DNA of 64,000 bases, from positions 38,770,451 to 38,834,450 of the forward strand of contig NC_082694.2 of the NCBI RefSeq assembly GCF_949987515.2, written 5' to 3'. The notes beneath the pieces are model-generated. The model was not told the DNA's origin. It did no database searches and worked only from the letters and a program-made list of their open reading frames with translations. The translations under genes and the position numbers were made by a program. Source of the DNA: Delphinus delphis (taxonomy: Eukaryota > Chordata > Mammalia > Artiodactyla > Delphinidae). Shown here in pieces: positions 13,201 to 28,200 of this stretch (position 1 is its first letter; every line of letters starts with the position of its first letter).

Positions 13201-16200
13201 TGTGTTTTAGGTTTGCATATCATCTCAGACAGTGGCAAATTGAAGGCACGGGTATTAGTAGTCATTTGAAAGCACTGAGTGACAAACAGTCCCTGCCGCT
13301 AAGGGTTGTATGCCAGCCAGCTGGACTCCCTGACAAGGTAGTTACATAGTTTTAGTTTCGAAATTGATAACATTTCCCAGTTCAAATATATGTTCTTTTT
13401 GTATTTTTAAATTGGTTGCATCTCATATTTCAGATGACTATTGAAATGTATCCTAGTGACCAGGTAGCAGATCTTAGGGCTGAAGTAACTCATTGGTATG
13501 AAAATTTACAGAAAGAACAAATAAATCAACAAGCTCAGCTTCAGGAGTTTGGTCAAAGCAGCCGAAAGGGAGAATTTCCTGGTAAGTCCATCAGTTCATA
13601 TTTTCTAGGTTCTATTATATATTGACTTCACACCTTTACTTCTTTGAAGACTACCGAGCATGTTCATGACTCTCCCCGCACCCCTCCCCCCCACCCCCGC
13701 CATGCCCTCCCCTACCCTTGGTATGGTGCCATTGATTCTTAGACAGGAGTTAAGTTTTTTTTTTTTTAAGATGTTATTTGCAAACACTTGTCCTCATTTT
13801 TCTCAAAAAAATTCTACTTTTGGAGGTTATTTGATAAGCAGTTTGAGAACTAATAAGTTTAAGTGTCCTTATACTACCTAGTACCCAATTTTACCCAATA
13901 AATTTTTTTTTCTATTTTGATATATTTTGTTGTTGTTTTGAAGCATATGAAAACAATACATCATTAAGTTCCATCTATGCATCTCCCCTTACCTCCAAAA
14001 AAGTATCATATTAAGAAATTTTTCATATGGGCCTGATAGGTATATTTGATTCTTCCCTTACTGTTAAACCACTGGTGCATCTTTAGTGTCTTTCCATAGC
14101 ACATAAAATAGGAGCTAAACAGAGGAACAACCAAGAAAGCTGTTGATTACAGTTTAAAGGTCTGACATTGTAACAGGCTAACTATATATATAGGGAAAAA
14201 AGTCTTAAAGTTTTAAAAGCTTCTTTTTAGGACTTTTAACCTGCTTGTGTGCAGAGTGATAATTCTTTGACATCTTTTAGTAAGGAGGCAACAATATTGC
14301 TACACCATGCTTAAGATGAAAGTATATGTATGTGTCCTCTAAAGTATATCAGGTCCTTTTAATTAATTAATTAATTAATTTATTTATTTTTGGTTATGTT
14401 GGGTTTTCACTGCTGTGCTCGGGCTTTTCTCTAGTTGTGGCAAGCGGGAGCTTCTCATCGTTGTGGGGCGCGGGCTTCTCATTGCAGTGGCTTCTCTTCT
14501 TGCAGAGCACGGGCTCTAGGTGTGCAGGCTTCAGTAGTTGTGGCTCGCGAGCTCTAGAGCGCAGGCTCAGTAGTTGTGGCGCACAGGCTTAGTTGCTCCA
14601 CGACATGTGGGATCTTCCCAGACCAGGGCACGAACCCGTGTCCCCTGCATTAGCAGGACTCTCAAGCACTGCGCCACCAGGGAAGCCCTAATAAATATTC
14701 TTGGTTAGAGGAATAGAGGTTGAGAAGTCTCCTTCCTACCCCTATCTCTGAATCTCCCATTTCCCTTTCCTGAGGCAAATGTTCTTAGGTATTTTTCAAG
14801 AGATAATAAGATTATAATGTAAGAATATTTGTATATATACAGTTGACTCTTGAATAATGTGGGGGTTAGGGACACCAACCCTCCACACAGTCAGAAGTTC
14901 ATGTATAACTTGTAGTTGGCCCTTCATACCCATAGTTCTTTCATATCCATAGTTGTGCATCTGTAGACTGAGCCAACTGAGAATCATGTAGTACTGTAGT
15001 ATTTACTACTGAAAAAATCTGCTTATAAATGGGTCTGCGCAGTTCAGACTGTTGTTGTTCAGGGGTCAGCTATATACTTAAAACACAAATGGTAGCATTC
15101 CATTTATACTCTTGACCCCTTGTTTGTTGTGCTTAATATCTTAGAGAACATTCCATATTAGTACATATAGAAAGTTACCACATTCTTTTTAAGATCTGCA
15201 TTGTCTGTAATGTGGTGGGTACCATGATTTATTTTACCTGTTCTCTATTAATGGACATTTGTTTCCTTTCTTTTGATATTATAGTATTATAGATAGTATC
15301 CTTAATACATACATTATCTAATGCATGTTGGCTAAATACCTAGGTATGGAATTTTGAGATCAAAAAGTATGTTTTTGTTAACATTGAAATATACATAAAG
15401 AGAATATGAAATGAGTAATAATAAAATGAAGACCACCAATGTACCTACCACCCAGATTAAGGAGTAGAACATAATTAGAAGCTAGTTGTGTGTCCCTCCC
15501 TGATATCATCCTTTCCACTTCCCCTTAACACTATCTTGATTTGTTACTCTTTTTTTGGTGTTCTTTATAGTTTTACCTCCAGTGTATATATTCCTAAACA
15601 ATGTATTTAGTTCTGTGAAACAGATAAGTGTGCACAAACTTGATGGATTAAGGAAAAGAGAGTATGGCCTTGTTAGGTCGCAGAAGAACACAAGCTAAAG
15701 AGGATGTACTTTCACCCTCTCTAAAGATTTGTGTAAAGCCTCATCTGAGGTTATCAGTGAGAAAATTCTCAAGTTTAGGTCTTGGCACAGTGAAGACATA
15801 TTTTAGTGCTGTAATGTTGACAAGATGCTGAAATACCAACAGAAATACAGTCACAGAGTCTCTTCTTTTTCTAATCTCTTCATGACTTACTTTAGCTCTT
15901 AGGAATAGATCAAAATAGAATTTCTTCTGTGAGGTAATATGAATGTCTTCTGCTGATTTAAGCAGTAGGACATGAAAGTGAGAGTAAAAATTTCACTGTC
16001 ATATTCTGGTAGTGAACATGACTGGTAAAGACAGTCTGGGTTCAGATAAGAATCTGGACCAGGTTCACTTGCCATTCTTTCCTTAGATAGAGAAGATATT
16101 ATGAAGGCAGCAGAGATTTTGGTCATGTGGCCCTCAGTAATACATTTTTCTAGTCACACTGATCCTGTTCTCTATCCTTCACATCTGATGCATAGCAGTT

Positions 16201-19200
16201 GGATCTCCTTTATCATCCTCATAATTCTTTTTGTCTCTCTCCTATGTTGACTGTTCTCTTTCCAGTATTCCATACCTTCTTTATTGGTTCACTTTTTTAT
16301 TTGGCTGGAATACAATGCAATTGTCCAGTAGCTTCTTGAGAGAATGATGATATGGGGTAAAGTCTGTGATTCTTTGAATGATCAAAAATACATTTCCCAT
16401 ACTTTAAATGGTGATTTGGCTGGGTATAGAATTCTAGATTGGAAACAATTTTGTTTCAGAATTTTAGAGATATTACTACATTGTGTTTTGTGGTTCTGTT
16501 ATTGCTGTTTAGAATTATGAAGCCATTCTGATACTTTTTTACACATCCAATTTTTTTTTCCTCTTCTAGAGCTTAATGAATCTTCTTGTTCCTAATATTC
16601 TGAAATTTTACAATACTAGGCCTGAGTATGGATCTGTTTTCAACAACTGTAATGGGTACTTTAATATTTAGAGGTCCATTTTAGTTTGGCAAGTTGTATC
16701 TTTAAGTTCGGGGAAATTTTCTTGAATTAGTCTTCCTGTGTTCTGTTTTATCATTTATCTCTAAATTCTTCATCTACGTGTTTCATCTCTTGGACTATTC
16801 CTAATTTACTTATCTTTTCTTTCCTATGGTTCATTTCTTTGAGTGTTAACTTCCTGAGAGATGTTCTCAACTTTATTTTACAATTCTTTTGAGTTTTTCA
16901 TTTTTGCTGTCATGCTTTTAATATCAGACATCTGTTTTGTGTCCTCAGAGTACTCCTATTATCTTAGTTGAGATATCTTTTTGAGAATATTGGGGTTTTT
17001 TCTTTCCTTAATTGTTGAATCTTTAAAAATCCAGACTGATGGTGCCTGCATTTCAATTAGAATGTTTAGCTAATTACCTCATTATTTTCTGTTAATCTCA
17101 TCTCGTCTTTAACCTTATATTTACCACTCTGGCATTCTTTATTCCTACGTATAGATTGAAAATTTTCCATTTGCTTTCTTTTTTCTTCCTCTTTCTAATG
17201 AATTTCCCTTAAAAATGTTTATGTTGCAGATCTGGTGATGAATTTTCTCAAGCTTTTTTTGTTTGAATAAAAAGTTTGTTTTGCCTTCAATTTTGAAAGA
17301 AATTTTCACTGGATATAGAATTCTAGGTAAAGAAATTTTTTTTCTTTCAGGACTTTATAAAAAAATTTCCCATTATCATTTGGCTTGCAAAGTTTCTGAC
17401 CAAAAGTCTGTGGTTTTTCTTATCTTTCATCCTTTGTATACAATGTGTCTTTTTAACTGTGCTTCGTTTTAAAGATTTTTCTTTAACATTGATTTTCAGC
17501 AGTTTGATTATTAATGTGCCTTGTTGTGTTTTTGTGTTATGCAGCTTGGGTTTAGTTCAGCTTCTGGGTCTGTTGTGTATTTATAACATTTATCAAATTC
17601 AAAAAAGATTAGCAATTATATATTTTTTCAAATATTTTTTTCTTTTTCCTTACCCTTCACCATAATTTCTGGGCTTCTAATTAAATGTATCTTAGTCTGT
17701 TTGTTAGTGCCTCATAGATCACTGAGGTTCTGTTCTTTTCCTTTATTCCTTTTTTTTTCTTCTTCTCTCTTTTTCTTTTCCTTCTCTTTCTACCGCTTCG
17801 ATCCCTCTTCTCTTTCCCTCCTTTGTCAGGTGTTGATCTTGTTCCTGTGTCAAATCAGTATAAGTCAGATTATGGATTATAAATTTGTGTCTGGCTTAGG
17901 ATTTATCTTTTTGAGGTCTTGATAGTAACTGTAAGTGCATTTGATTTCCAGGTTGCAAACTTGTTTGCTATTATCTGTTCTCTTTTTTTCCCTGTCAGAT
18001 GTTTGTAAAATTTTTAAAATTTACTTTATTGCAGCTTCAGAGGATAAAAATTAGATATGTGTTGTTTAATATATCATCATAACCTAAGAATTTCTAAGAT
18101 TTCTTTTTCCTTTTCTTGTTTTGAAACATTCATTGCATTAATATATTAAATTTTGGGGGACTTCCTTGGTGGCACAGTGGTTAAGAATCTGCCTGCTAGT
18201 GCAGGGGACACAGGTTCGAGCCCTGGTCTGGGGAGATCCCACATGCCGCGGATGCTAAGCCTGTGTGCCACAACTACTGAGCCTGCTCTGTTGAACCCAG
18301 GAGCCACAACTACTGAGCCCACGTGCCACAGCTACTGAAGGCCGTGCACCCTAGAGCCCGTGCTCCGCAGCAAGAGAAGCCACTGCAGTGAGAAGCCCAT
18401 GCACCGCAACGAAGAATAGCCCCTTCCCACCACAATTAGAGAAAGCCTGCACACAGCAGCGAAGATCCAATGCAGCCAAAAAATAAATTAATTTTTAAAA
18501 AAAAGATACTAAATTTTTTAAAGATAGCAACTTTTTCGAGAACCGTTAAGGAATAAGCAATTCTTAAGTTAAAAAAGATCCTCAAAAGTAGTAGAACATA
18601 GAAAGCTGCTCAGTTAACTGTAAAAACCAATTCAGCCGTTATAATTGAAAGTTGATACGTTATGTACACAACATGTAGGCCTAATTCACATATCAAATAG
18701 AGTCCAAAATCCTAGATAAACTGCTAGCCATCTTAGTTCTATTTTGTAACAAAGTCGTGCATGCTTAGGGTCTCTAACAAACTGGGAAGCAAATCAACTC
18801 CATATTATCTTAGCAATACATCACTACTAAGGATGTTTTATCTCACTATTGTAAAAAGATGAATAGTCATAGATTTATTAGATTATCTCAGTAACATAGA
18901 AAAGAAATTTTATTAATAAAAATCTACCGAAGTATTAAAAGTTTAATATAGAGTTTCTGTTCATCTAGTAGCCCATGTTTTTCTTAAGCACTAATTTTAA
19001 ATGATTTGGATAAAACATTACTATCAGAAGAGGGAACTCAGTGATAATTTGAGGGTAATATAATGATGAATAGGAAACTAAAGAAATCAAGTGTTTTGTA
19101 GCAATTTAAAAAACATAAGATACTTGTTTGTTTGTTTTGCTGCACGTGGCTTGTGGGATCTTAGTTCCTGACCAGGGATTGAACCCAGGGCAGTGGCAGT

Positions 19201-22200
19201 GAAAGTGGTGGAACCTAACCACTGGACCACCAGGGAAGTCCCTAGTTAGGGTACTCTTAGTGTGACGTGTTTGTGGAATATATGAGAATAAAACATTTTT
19301 GAGATATGTAAATGAACACTTGAATAAGTGATTATACCTAGCATCTCTATATAAAATATTGTAGAGATGCCATGTTAATTTCTTAATATATTTTACCTAA
19401 ATCTGAATGAATTTTTACTTTAAATTGGATGAAACTACTCTGAATAATAAACTGTGTGAATAAACTAAACAGTATCAGAAGTTCTGAGAGGAAAACCTGA
19501 AAGGATAATAGATGAATTTCAATACTAGCTATTATACATTTAAAAACTACAATATTATCTCATAAAGAGTGTTAATTAAATCACAATAGATAGCAAAGAA
19601 ATAGTCTTATGAGATGTTCGGTTTAGGGGCAGAAAGAAAAACCCTGCTTCTCTCATGTTCAGGATGAACTTAAAGTATTCTTTATACACACATGCACGTG
19701 CATACACACAATAAACTCTAGGACAATTCAGAAGATATAGGATTGAAAATTTATCAAACTTTTGGGAGGGCCAAGGTTTCTAGGCTTAGAAATAACAAGA
19801 AGGGAAAAAAACATAGGTTTAGCTACACAACAATTAGCAATTTTGCTACACAACAATTATATATTTTTTTAATATATAATTTTATTTATTTATGCATGCT
19901 GCCGCGGGTCTTAGTTGTGGCATGCAGACTCTTAGTTGTGGCATGCAGACTCTTAGTTGCGGCATGCATGTGGGTTGTAGTTCCCCAGCCAGGGATCAAA
20001 CCGGGCCCCCTGCATTGGGAGCATGGAGTCTTGCCCACTGGACCACCAGGGAAGTCCCATACACAACAGTTATATTTAAGGAAAAATACTGAAATGAATC
20101 TTACTGGAGGAACTCATTTTCCTTTCCTGTGTTTGAAATATTTTCAGGTAGAATTTTCTTACTTGAGTGGAGGGAAAAGGTAATTTTAAAACGTTATGTG
20201 TTGTTGTGGAAAGCAGTAATCGTGCTTCACTCATTCCTGAAAATAGTTGGTTAGTGCCTATCCAATGGAATTTTCCTACATTAAGTTAATAAAATTTAAC
20301 AATATTTGAGTTTAATTATTCATCAGATATTTCATCATTTTGCTTAACTTTCTTCCTCTGTCCAGCATTTTCTTTAAAAAAATTTTTTTTCATGGATTAA
20401 ACAATAATTAATTTGAATGCCTGCTGTTCTAATGCTGGGAATACATGTGTGCCTTTGTGGAACTGGGTTGGGTTTTTTTTAGTGGGGGAGACAGATACTT
20501 AAATATAATATCAGATGCTAATAAGTGCTTTACAGAAAGATAAAGCAGAGTAAGGGATTAATAGTGAGATGAGGCTTTTTAGATTGAGTAGTTAGGAGGA
20601 AGGCCTTTTAGAGCTCACATTTGATGAAAGACTTGAACTGTGGGAATGATCCATATGCATTCCTGGGGAGGAGCATCTTAGACCTTGAGATGGGAACATG
20701 CTTGATGCTTTCAAGAAAGAACATGCTTGTGTGGCTAAAGCATATTTTGGTAGGGACGATGGTGGGAAATGAAGTTGAAGCAAAGAGGACTTATGAATTC
20801 TAGAAATGAATTGCCTCAGTCTATTGAGTTCGTTGAGCTTACTGTAATCTAGAATGTTGTAGCTCATCTTTTTTCTTTTCTTGTCAGAACTTTTTTTCTG
20901 CCATATAATCTATTTTGTGTTGATAGGTAGTAACAGGGAAGAGAAAACTCGATCATTATAAATACATGCTGGTTACTTGTGAACTAAGGCATTAATGAAT
21001 CTGTTTCTCCTGCATGTATTGCTAAGGGGAAAAGCTGTAGGTTCCCAGAAAGCTCTGTAGTGTTTTTTACTTGTAAAAATTTTCATATTATTAAGCAAGC
21101 AGGAATTGATCTTATTAGAGTGGTGCTAAAGGAGGATTTTCTTATAATTTTTACTGCCTAAGGCTAACATCAGACAACAGAAAATAATATAAGAAGTATG
21201 CTTGGCTCTGTTTCTTCTGCACTCAAGAATTCTATTTAAGCTTAATGTCCAGTGGAATTAATTACTATAACTGTGTATTCATGTTGGCAAGTAAGTTAAC
21301 TCTTATAAAAAAGTTCACTTATGTTTTCTGTTTTTAAGGAGGCCTTATGGGACCAGTCAGGATGATTTCATCTGGACATGAATTAACAACAGATTATGAT
21401 GAGAAAGCACTTCATGAGCTTGGTTTTAAGGACATGCAGGTACGCGTAAATGTGGTTTGAGTTTTAATCATCTGTTGACTTATAGTCAATAGTTGTTTAG
21501 TTGAAGATACAGTTCAAAAACAGTTCTTACTGCTTTTGTTAAAATTGTAAGGGAAGTTATTTCCTACCTCACAGATTTATTAAACCAAAAACTTGATATG
21601 TCTAATTATGTGTTGATTTTTTCCCCCCTGTTGCTCCTGTTTTTATAGATGGTATTTGTATCTTTGGGTGCACCAAGGAGAGAACGGAAAGGGGAAGGTG
21701 TTCAGCTGCCAGCATCTTGCCTACCACCCCCTCAGAAGGACAACATTCCGATGCTTTTGCTTTTACAAGAACCTCATTTAACTACTCTTTTTGATTTATT
21801 AGAGATGCTTGCATCATTTAAACCACCCTCAGGAAAAATGGCAGTTGAAGATAGTGAGGTGACTATATCATTTCATTTTCACAAAATCTTGTTTTGTCTT
21901 TCTGTTGAGTGGAAAATAATTTTCTCAGTAATCTCTTAAAAGCAATAAAACCAAGGAATCAGTTTATTAATTCATTAACTATTTAAGTACCTAATATATC
22001 CCAGGCGTGCTGTTCACAAGGATCAAAATAGACACAGTTTCAGCCTTCATTGAATCCAGTGGGGAAGACAGGTAATTGACATGCCTAACAGATAGTTTCA
22101 AGTAAACTAACAGATAAATAGTTTCCGGTAGAGATAGTTGCTACGACTTGCCATTATTAAGGACTGGTGATAGACAGACTGTTTATATTTTATTTGGTCA

Positions 22201-25200
22201 AGGAAGGTTTCTCTGAGGGAGACCATATAAATCTGAGCTTGCAGGGTGAAAAGGAGCCTACTAAATGAAGTGGATGAGGAATGATCTGGATAAAGTAAAC
22301 TGATTCCTGAAGCCCTTGATATAAGAAGGAGTTAGGCAGGTCTGGGAATTGTTTGGGAGCTGGTAAGTAGAGTGTGGAAGGTAGTGGGAGAGTAAAATGA
22401 GGGGAATGAAATGAAAAGATAAACAGAGTCAAACTGGCCATGGCAGGCTATTTCCAGTTCACTCAAAGTAAAGTGGACAGCATTGAAGTATTTTAAGCAG
22501 AGAGAGAGACATATGTTTTGATTTTTGACTTAAAGGTAATAGGTTTGTTTGGCAAGAATAGAAAAAACAGTAAGGAACCTAATGTAGTAGTCCAAGGAAG
22601 AATTGACTTTAAATAACATCTTTTTAGTGATGACTCACAAACTTAGTTCTGCAGACCAAACCTCTTCTCTGAGTTCCAAACTCATATATCCAGTTGTTTA
22701 CTTGATGCTTCCACTTGATGTCCCATAGGCATCCATTCTTCTTCATTCAACTGGAATCCACCCAGTTGCTCATGCCAGAAACCTGGATGCCATCTCTGTT
22801 TTTCTTCTTCCTGAACCCGAGTCTATCCCTACTTCTAATCCAATCTACCACAAGTAATGTTGTTTTGACCTGTTGTCCACTTAATTTATTTCCACTGCTG
22901 CCATTCTGTTTCAGGGCACCATCTTTCTTGGAAGAATCATTATTTTGAGACTGAGTGGCAAATAAAATAGTGGTGCTTTTATGACTTTCCTTATGTTAGG
23001 CTAACTGTTCTTTCTTTCCCAACAATGTTAAGTGGCTTCTTTCTATGTTTCCAGAATGTGTTTGGTCATGAATGACCAAATTGAGTCATCTGTTCCCCAT
23101 AACCTGGTTTCTTTTGTGGTGGCATATTCTTAAATTCCTAAGAAATCCCCTTTTTGTTCAAGCAGAATAATCAATAATAGATGTCCATAAACCTTCATTT
23201 CCTCACCTGTTAAATTTTATGCCATAAATACTTAATAACCTTTTACTTCATGTCAGCAGTGTATTGCCAGTTTAAAAGAAAGATAATTATAAGAATTTCC
23301 CAGTTTTCCAGGAGGGTGCTAGTGTTCTACACAGTGTGTTATGGGAACATAAGCAGTAAACAAAAATTGGGGGAAGATTTCTGTAAAAGAGGAGTTATTT
23401 AAATTGGGTCCAACTGCTGATAAAAGAAGGAAGAGAAGCATTACAGAGTCACAGAAAAGTGAATGGCATGATTGAAAAATTGGGAGTGTGAGTATGATGT
23501 AATTCAAATATAAGGACAGAAAGGGAGATTGTAAGCTATACCACAAAGGACCTTAAGAGGTTTTTATTCTTAGTAAAATAGATGGCTGTTATCATGGAAT
23601 ATTTTAAAACAACAAAATGAGATCTTTTTTGGACTTTCAGAAACAAAGTTTTGGTGTTAGTGTGGAGGATTATATTAGAGAAAACAAAGACCAGAGGTAC
23701 AAGAGCCAGTTAGTAGGTCATTGTAATTGTCCATTTGAGGCCTAAACCAGAGAGAAAGCATTCATTTTGGGGCAGTTATATTATTGAACTTGGTGACAAG
23801 TATGCCATTGGTGGCGTGGGGTTTCTTTGTTGAATAAGACCGGTTCAGTCTTGAAGAGGATTACCAGAAGAATAAAGGATCTCCACTGTGTATGACCCAT
23901 ATTGTAGGGCCTTTCAGTCATAATGTAGAACATAGTCTTATACACCTGGGAGATTTTTTTTTCTTCAAATAATTTTTTGCACAGAGTTCAGTCCCTTCCT
24001 CCTTTCCTCCCTCTCTCCCCACCTTCTCTTTTTTAAACTGGATGTTTACAAAGGAATGAATTTTATTTCACTGAAGAACTCTCAGTGCCTTGTCCCCAAA
24101 TAAACTAGAAGTGTTACTTGGGTTGCTTCTCTTTCTTCATCAGGGCTGTGAAAAGCAAAGTTTACTTTGAAACTCCTGTCTCTAAAATTCTCTTGCCTTC
24201 AAAGTATATTAGCTTTATACCATTGTACAAAAAGAACGAAATTACTTTTTGTAGATGTGTAAGAAGATTCCTTTGGCATCCCTTATACTGTATAATACCT
24301 CAGAATCATTATGACAACAGCTAGTAGTAGAATAATACTATACAAATTCATACTTTGGAACATTCCAAAACTTTTGCTGCTTTAGCTTTTGCTGCTTGTT
24401 TACCTCTTGGGGTTGTGCTTTAATTAAAAAAAAAAAAAAAAGAAAGAAACTTGCCTATTTCTTACATACCTTCTGTAATATTCTTTAGCTTACTGTTATC
24501 TCAGTACCTTAGAGAGTTCAAATTTAACAAACGATAATGGAAAAAAGTAGGTTCTTTAAAATTGTTTGCTTTTCTCTTAATCTCTGCTTGTCTGAGACTG
24601 GAATATAAGGAAGGCATGGATTAGCGAAATAAGAGAAACAGGTGTACTCTTTTCCCAAATGTAAGGTCAGGGATTTAATTTTCCAGGTCTTTGTCATTCT
24701 TAGAATAGTGACCTGCAGGGAAGAAATAGATGATAGTCTTATTGAAATTTACTTGTTGGCTTTATAAAACAGACATTTTCACTTTTGTTTGAAAAGTTTT
24801 TCTGAGGAAAGTGGCCAGACTTGCAGATCACTTTTTCCCAGAAAAGTGTTCAGTAACAAGTTGAAAAACCACTACTTTGACATAACTTAATTTATTGAAT
24901 AAATTTATTTACTGTGTAACAAATGCTTTATTCTCACTTTTAAAGTAAGATTTAAAAATATCAAATATGATAATTAGTGATTTTATGCAGATCAAACTTA
25001 AGTTTAGATGTTTCAAAAAACTGATCTGTCTTGATAAGCAGTTCCTCTTATTTGTATAGAGCTTAAGATGTGAAGAACTTCATCTTCATGCAGAAAACCT
25101 CTCTAGGCGTGTATGGGAGCTACTGATGCTTCTTCCTACATGTCCTAACATGTTGATGGCATTCCAGAATATCTCAGATGAACAGGTAAGTCCACAAAAT

Positions 25201-28200
25201 ATTTTTACTTCCCTGGAGGATGGTACCAGTTTACATTCCTACTGGTAGTGTATGAGAGTGCTTGTTGACTGGTAACCTCAGTAAAATTTTGCCCATTTAA
25301 TAGGTAAAAAGTGCCAGTTCATTTTAATGTTCATATATTTAATTATTAGTGAGATTGAATAATATGGGCTAAATACAAGGCAAGGATTTTCTCTAAAATT
25401 ATCTTTAGAAAACAGTGAATTTGCCTTTATATTAGTGTTTTTTCATATTACTTAATGTTCTGAATATTGCTTTGTTTTTGACAACAAAAAGTAACGTTTA
25501 GAGAAAATACCCTGTGATTTAATGACATTGCTTCAGGGCTTGTTTTGGCTGCTTATACAAGTCAACTGGTAGAAATAGAGAAAAAAGGAGTCAAAGAAAT
25601 TTAATATATATTAATATTCCCAGAGGCATGACCTCATATGTATTAAGTGTTATATATCTTTGTAAAGATGTCTGTTAAAATTAAAGATTATTTTTAAAAG
25701 CTATATATTAAGGAGTTACTTAGTGGGGATACCAACAGAACACCTATAGGACTAATGGAAAAACAATGTCCTAATGTTATGCTAATGTTATCTATGATTT
25801 GGGACGTTGTTATGTGATTTCTCAGGGTCTTGTATTTCAAATGACTTGGAAGTGAAGAAGATGGGCTTAGAAAATGGTGGTTGATGACTCATTGTAGCTC
25901 TAATAATAATATCGTTGTCAAAGGATGCACATTAAGTGTGAATAACACTTTATAAATTGCGAGTAGAAAAGAACAATATTTTAAAGTTTATGTATTTGTA
26001 TATGACTTTTTAAATGAGTAGGTGTCACATAAATATTAAATACACACTGTACTGCTTCTGTATCCTTAAAAGTTCACACATTCAATTATGCTGCAATGTG
26101 TTTTTCATTGGGAAGATGGCAAATTACCTCAACTGTTGTGGAGGTTAACATACAGTTTTTTCCTATGCTGCTGTTGTGTATTAATTTTAACAAAATTTAA
26201 TGAATAATTGGTGTTTTAAGCATATGATTAGTACCAATTATATAATTGGTCTTCACTTGTTTGAACATATTTCAATATATATGTAATATTTGAGTTTTTA
26301 TATAGTGTCATTTTCTTTAGTTTTTTTTTTGGGGGGGGTCTCTTGGTAAGTTGGTTGGAGAAACCTGTGTTTCTTTTTTTAATTTAAGTGTAATGATGGA
26401 CTTAATTGGAAAGAACTGCTCAAAATTAAGAGTGCTCACAAGCTATTATATGCCCTGGAAATTATTGAAGCACTGGGAAAACCTAACAGAAGAATAAGAA
26501 GAGAGTCAACGGTAATTGCTTTTCCATTATTATCATTAAACATTTGTTTTCTCTTTGGAGCAAAATTCCAGAGTACGTTATCTTTTAATTCTCCTGCCAC
26601 CCTTCCTTATTTATTTATTTATTTCTGCCATTCCCACAGGGAAGTTATAGTGATCTTTATCCAGATTCAGATGATTCAAGTGAGGATCAAGTGGAAAATA
26701 GTAAAAATTCCTGGAGTTGCAAGGTTTGATCATATATGTTTTGCAGTGTATTGGTAAAAATAATTCATCTCTAATTTTCCAGAAGTTACCATAATTATTG
26801 TTTTAAACTAACTTACCATTTAAATAAAGCATAGTTTAAAAATTATGTATTACTCTAATCACAGTAATAAATAAACAGATTATTTAATGCTTTGGTGCTC
26901 CTATTTTTAGCACTTATTATTTTTTCTCCTTCATTGGAATACTGTGTTAGGACATCCCAGTGCCTGGGATTAAATGGTTAATGGAATACAAAGATATGTA
27001 TATAGATTTTTATAAGAATCTTTAAAAAAAATTCTTGAAAATTAGTTGTTTGCTGTTACTTTATTGTATAGACGTTATATTGGTTATATTGGTTATATAG
27101 ACGTTATATTGTATAGACGTTATATTGTATAGATGTTATATTGGTTATTTATCAAAGAATAATTTCTTATATGAAAGATACATAATATTTTACTTACACA
27201 CACACCCAGTTACTGAATCAAAAAGCAGATCTTTACTACATCATGTAGCTCTTTCCTCTTACCATTACTCTCACAATTGCTTACAGTTTGTTGCTGCTGG
27301 AGGGCTTCAACAGTTATTAGAAATTTTTAATTCTGGAATTCTAGAGCCAAAAGAGCAGGAATCCTGGACTGTGGTAAGTGAAAATTCACATTTTCAACAA
27401 GTTACAGTAGTTACCCCAGTGAGTCACTTCCATGAACCATTGGCAAGTGTAACGTTTGCTGCAAACTTTATTTTAGTAAAGGAAAGTGTGGAGTACAGTA
27501 GAAATAAATTTAAGAAAAAATAAGGTATCTGATAAACTAATTATGCAATAAGAGTTCTCCGTGTCAACTCAGTTAAAAAAATTTAAGTGATAATATTAAT
27601 GACTCTGAACTATAGGTAATTCATGAACATTTTTCCATTAGTTTGGTAAACTATATATTAATATTTACATAGTCTTAAAATTTGGATGCTTTTTAAGAAA
27701 AACTTGGTTTTATGTCTTCATTTTTTTGAAAACATCCTTTTTCTTCGTTTCATTTTGTTTTGACCATTTCTTCCTTTAAGCAACACTACTGAAAAATGTA
27801 TTTCCAGACCATTTGTGACTAGTCGGCAATGAAAAAGGTACAGGACTTGAGAGTAAATAAGCCTTTAGAAATTTTTATAGCAAGTGGACATTGCCGCAGT
27901 GTTTTTTTTAATAGTATTTTACAAAATTTTTGATCCTTAACAAAATGGAAGTTTTAGAAGATGGTACTTTATCACTGTTAATTTGACAAAGCACTGTCCT
28001 ATAATGTTAGGAAAATAAAATTATGGAATATTTAAACATTCATAATGCTGGACCAAACTGTGTAATCCAGTTTTGTATTAAATGGAAAGGATGCTCATTT
28101 CCTGACCTCCAGCAAAGCAGAATAGCATTATCAAACATTGCATTCAAATTTTAATTTCTTAGTACTTGCTTTTTAGAATTATTTTAGAACCTAGGAGTCA

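Larger units (their letters stand above)
10366..13210 (+). other. USP34 intron 5
   Basis: Contains a 117-bp tandem duplication (11979-12209) and a MER20-like element (12273-12497). Weak open stretches on the minus strand at 10525-11065 look like chance, with no family match. A T-run occurs near 12967-12981. Confidence 0.75.
13582..21338 (+). other. USP34 intron 7, 7.8 kb
   Basis: Largest intron here. Holds SINEs at 14358-14688, 18155-18504, 19125-19242 and 19863-20058, a MER8-like element (14840-15071) and an antisense L1 3' region (about 16380-17960). A polypyrimidine tract lies at 17745-17825 and an old-repeat copy at about 20430-20780. A C-rich tract is at 13676-13700. The rest is unassigned. 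Confidence 0.75.

Noticed and set aside
18153..18338. Open stretches of about 60 codons with Cys/Gly-rich products at 18153, 19743, 31087, 48443-48777, 52770, 53707-54332 and 56474-56765
   Set aside because: All lie in SINE bodies; their products are the standard translations of the CHR-type SINE.
18155..18504. Functional tRNA gene at the SINE heads
   Set aside because: The ggttcgagccctgg B-box is inherited from the tRNA ancestor of the SINE, but no complete cloverleaf with paired acceptor stem is present.
27125..27523. 132-codon open stretch as a separate gene
   Set aside because: It is exon 13 (27287-27373) read through into both introns; the extensions have no resemblance and the splice sites are good.
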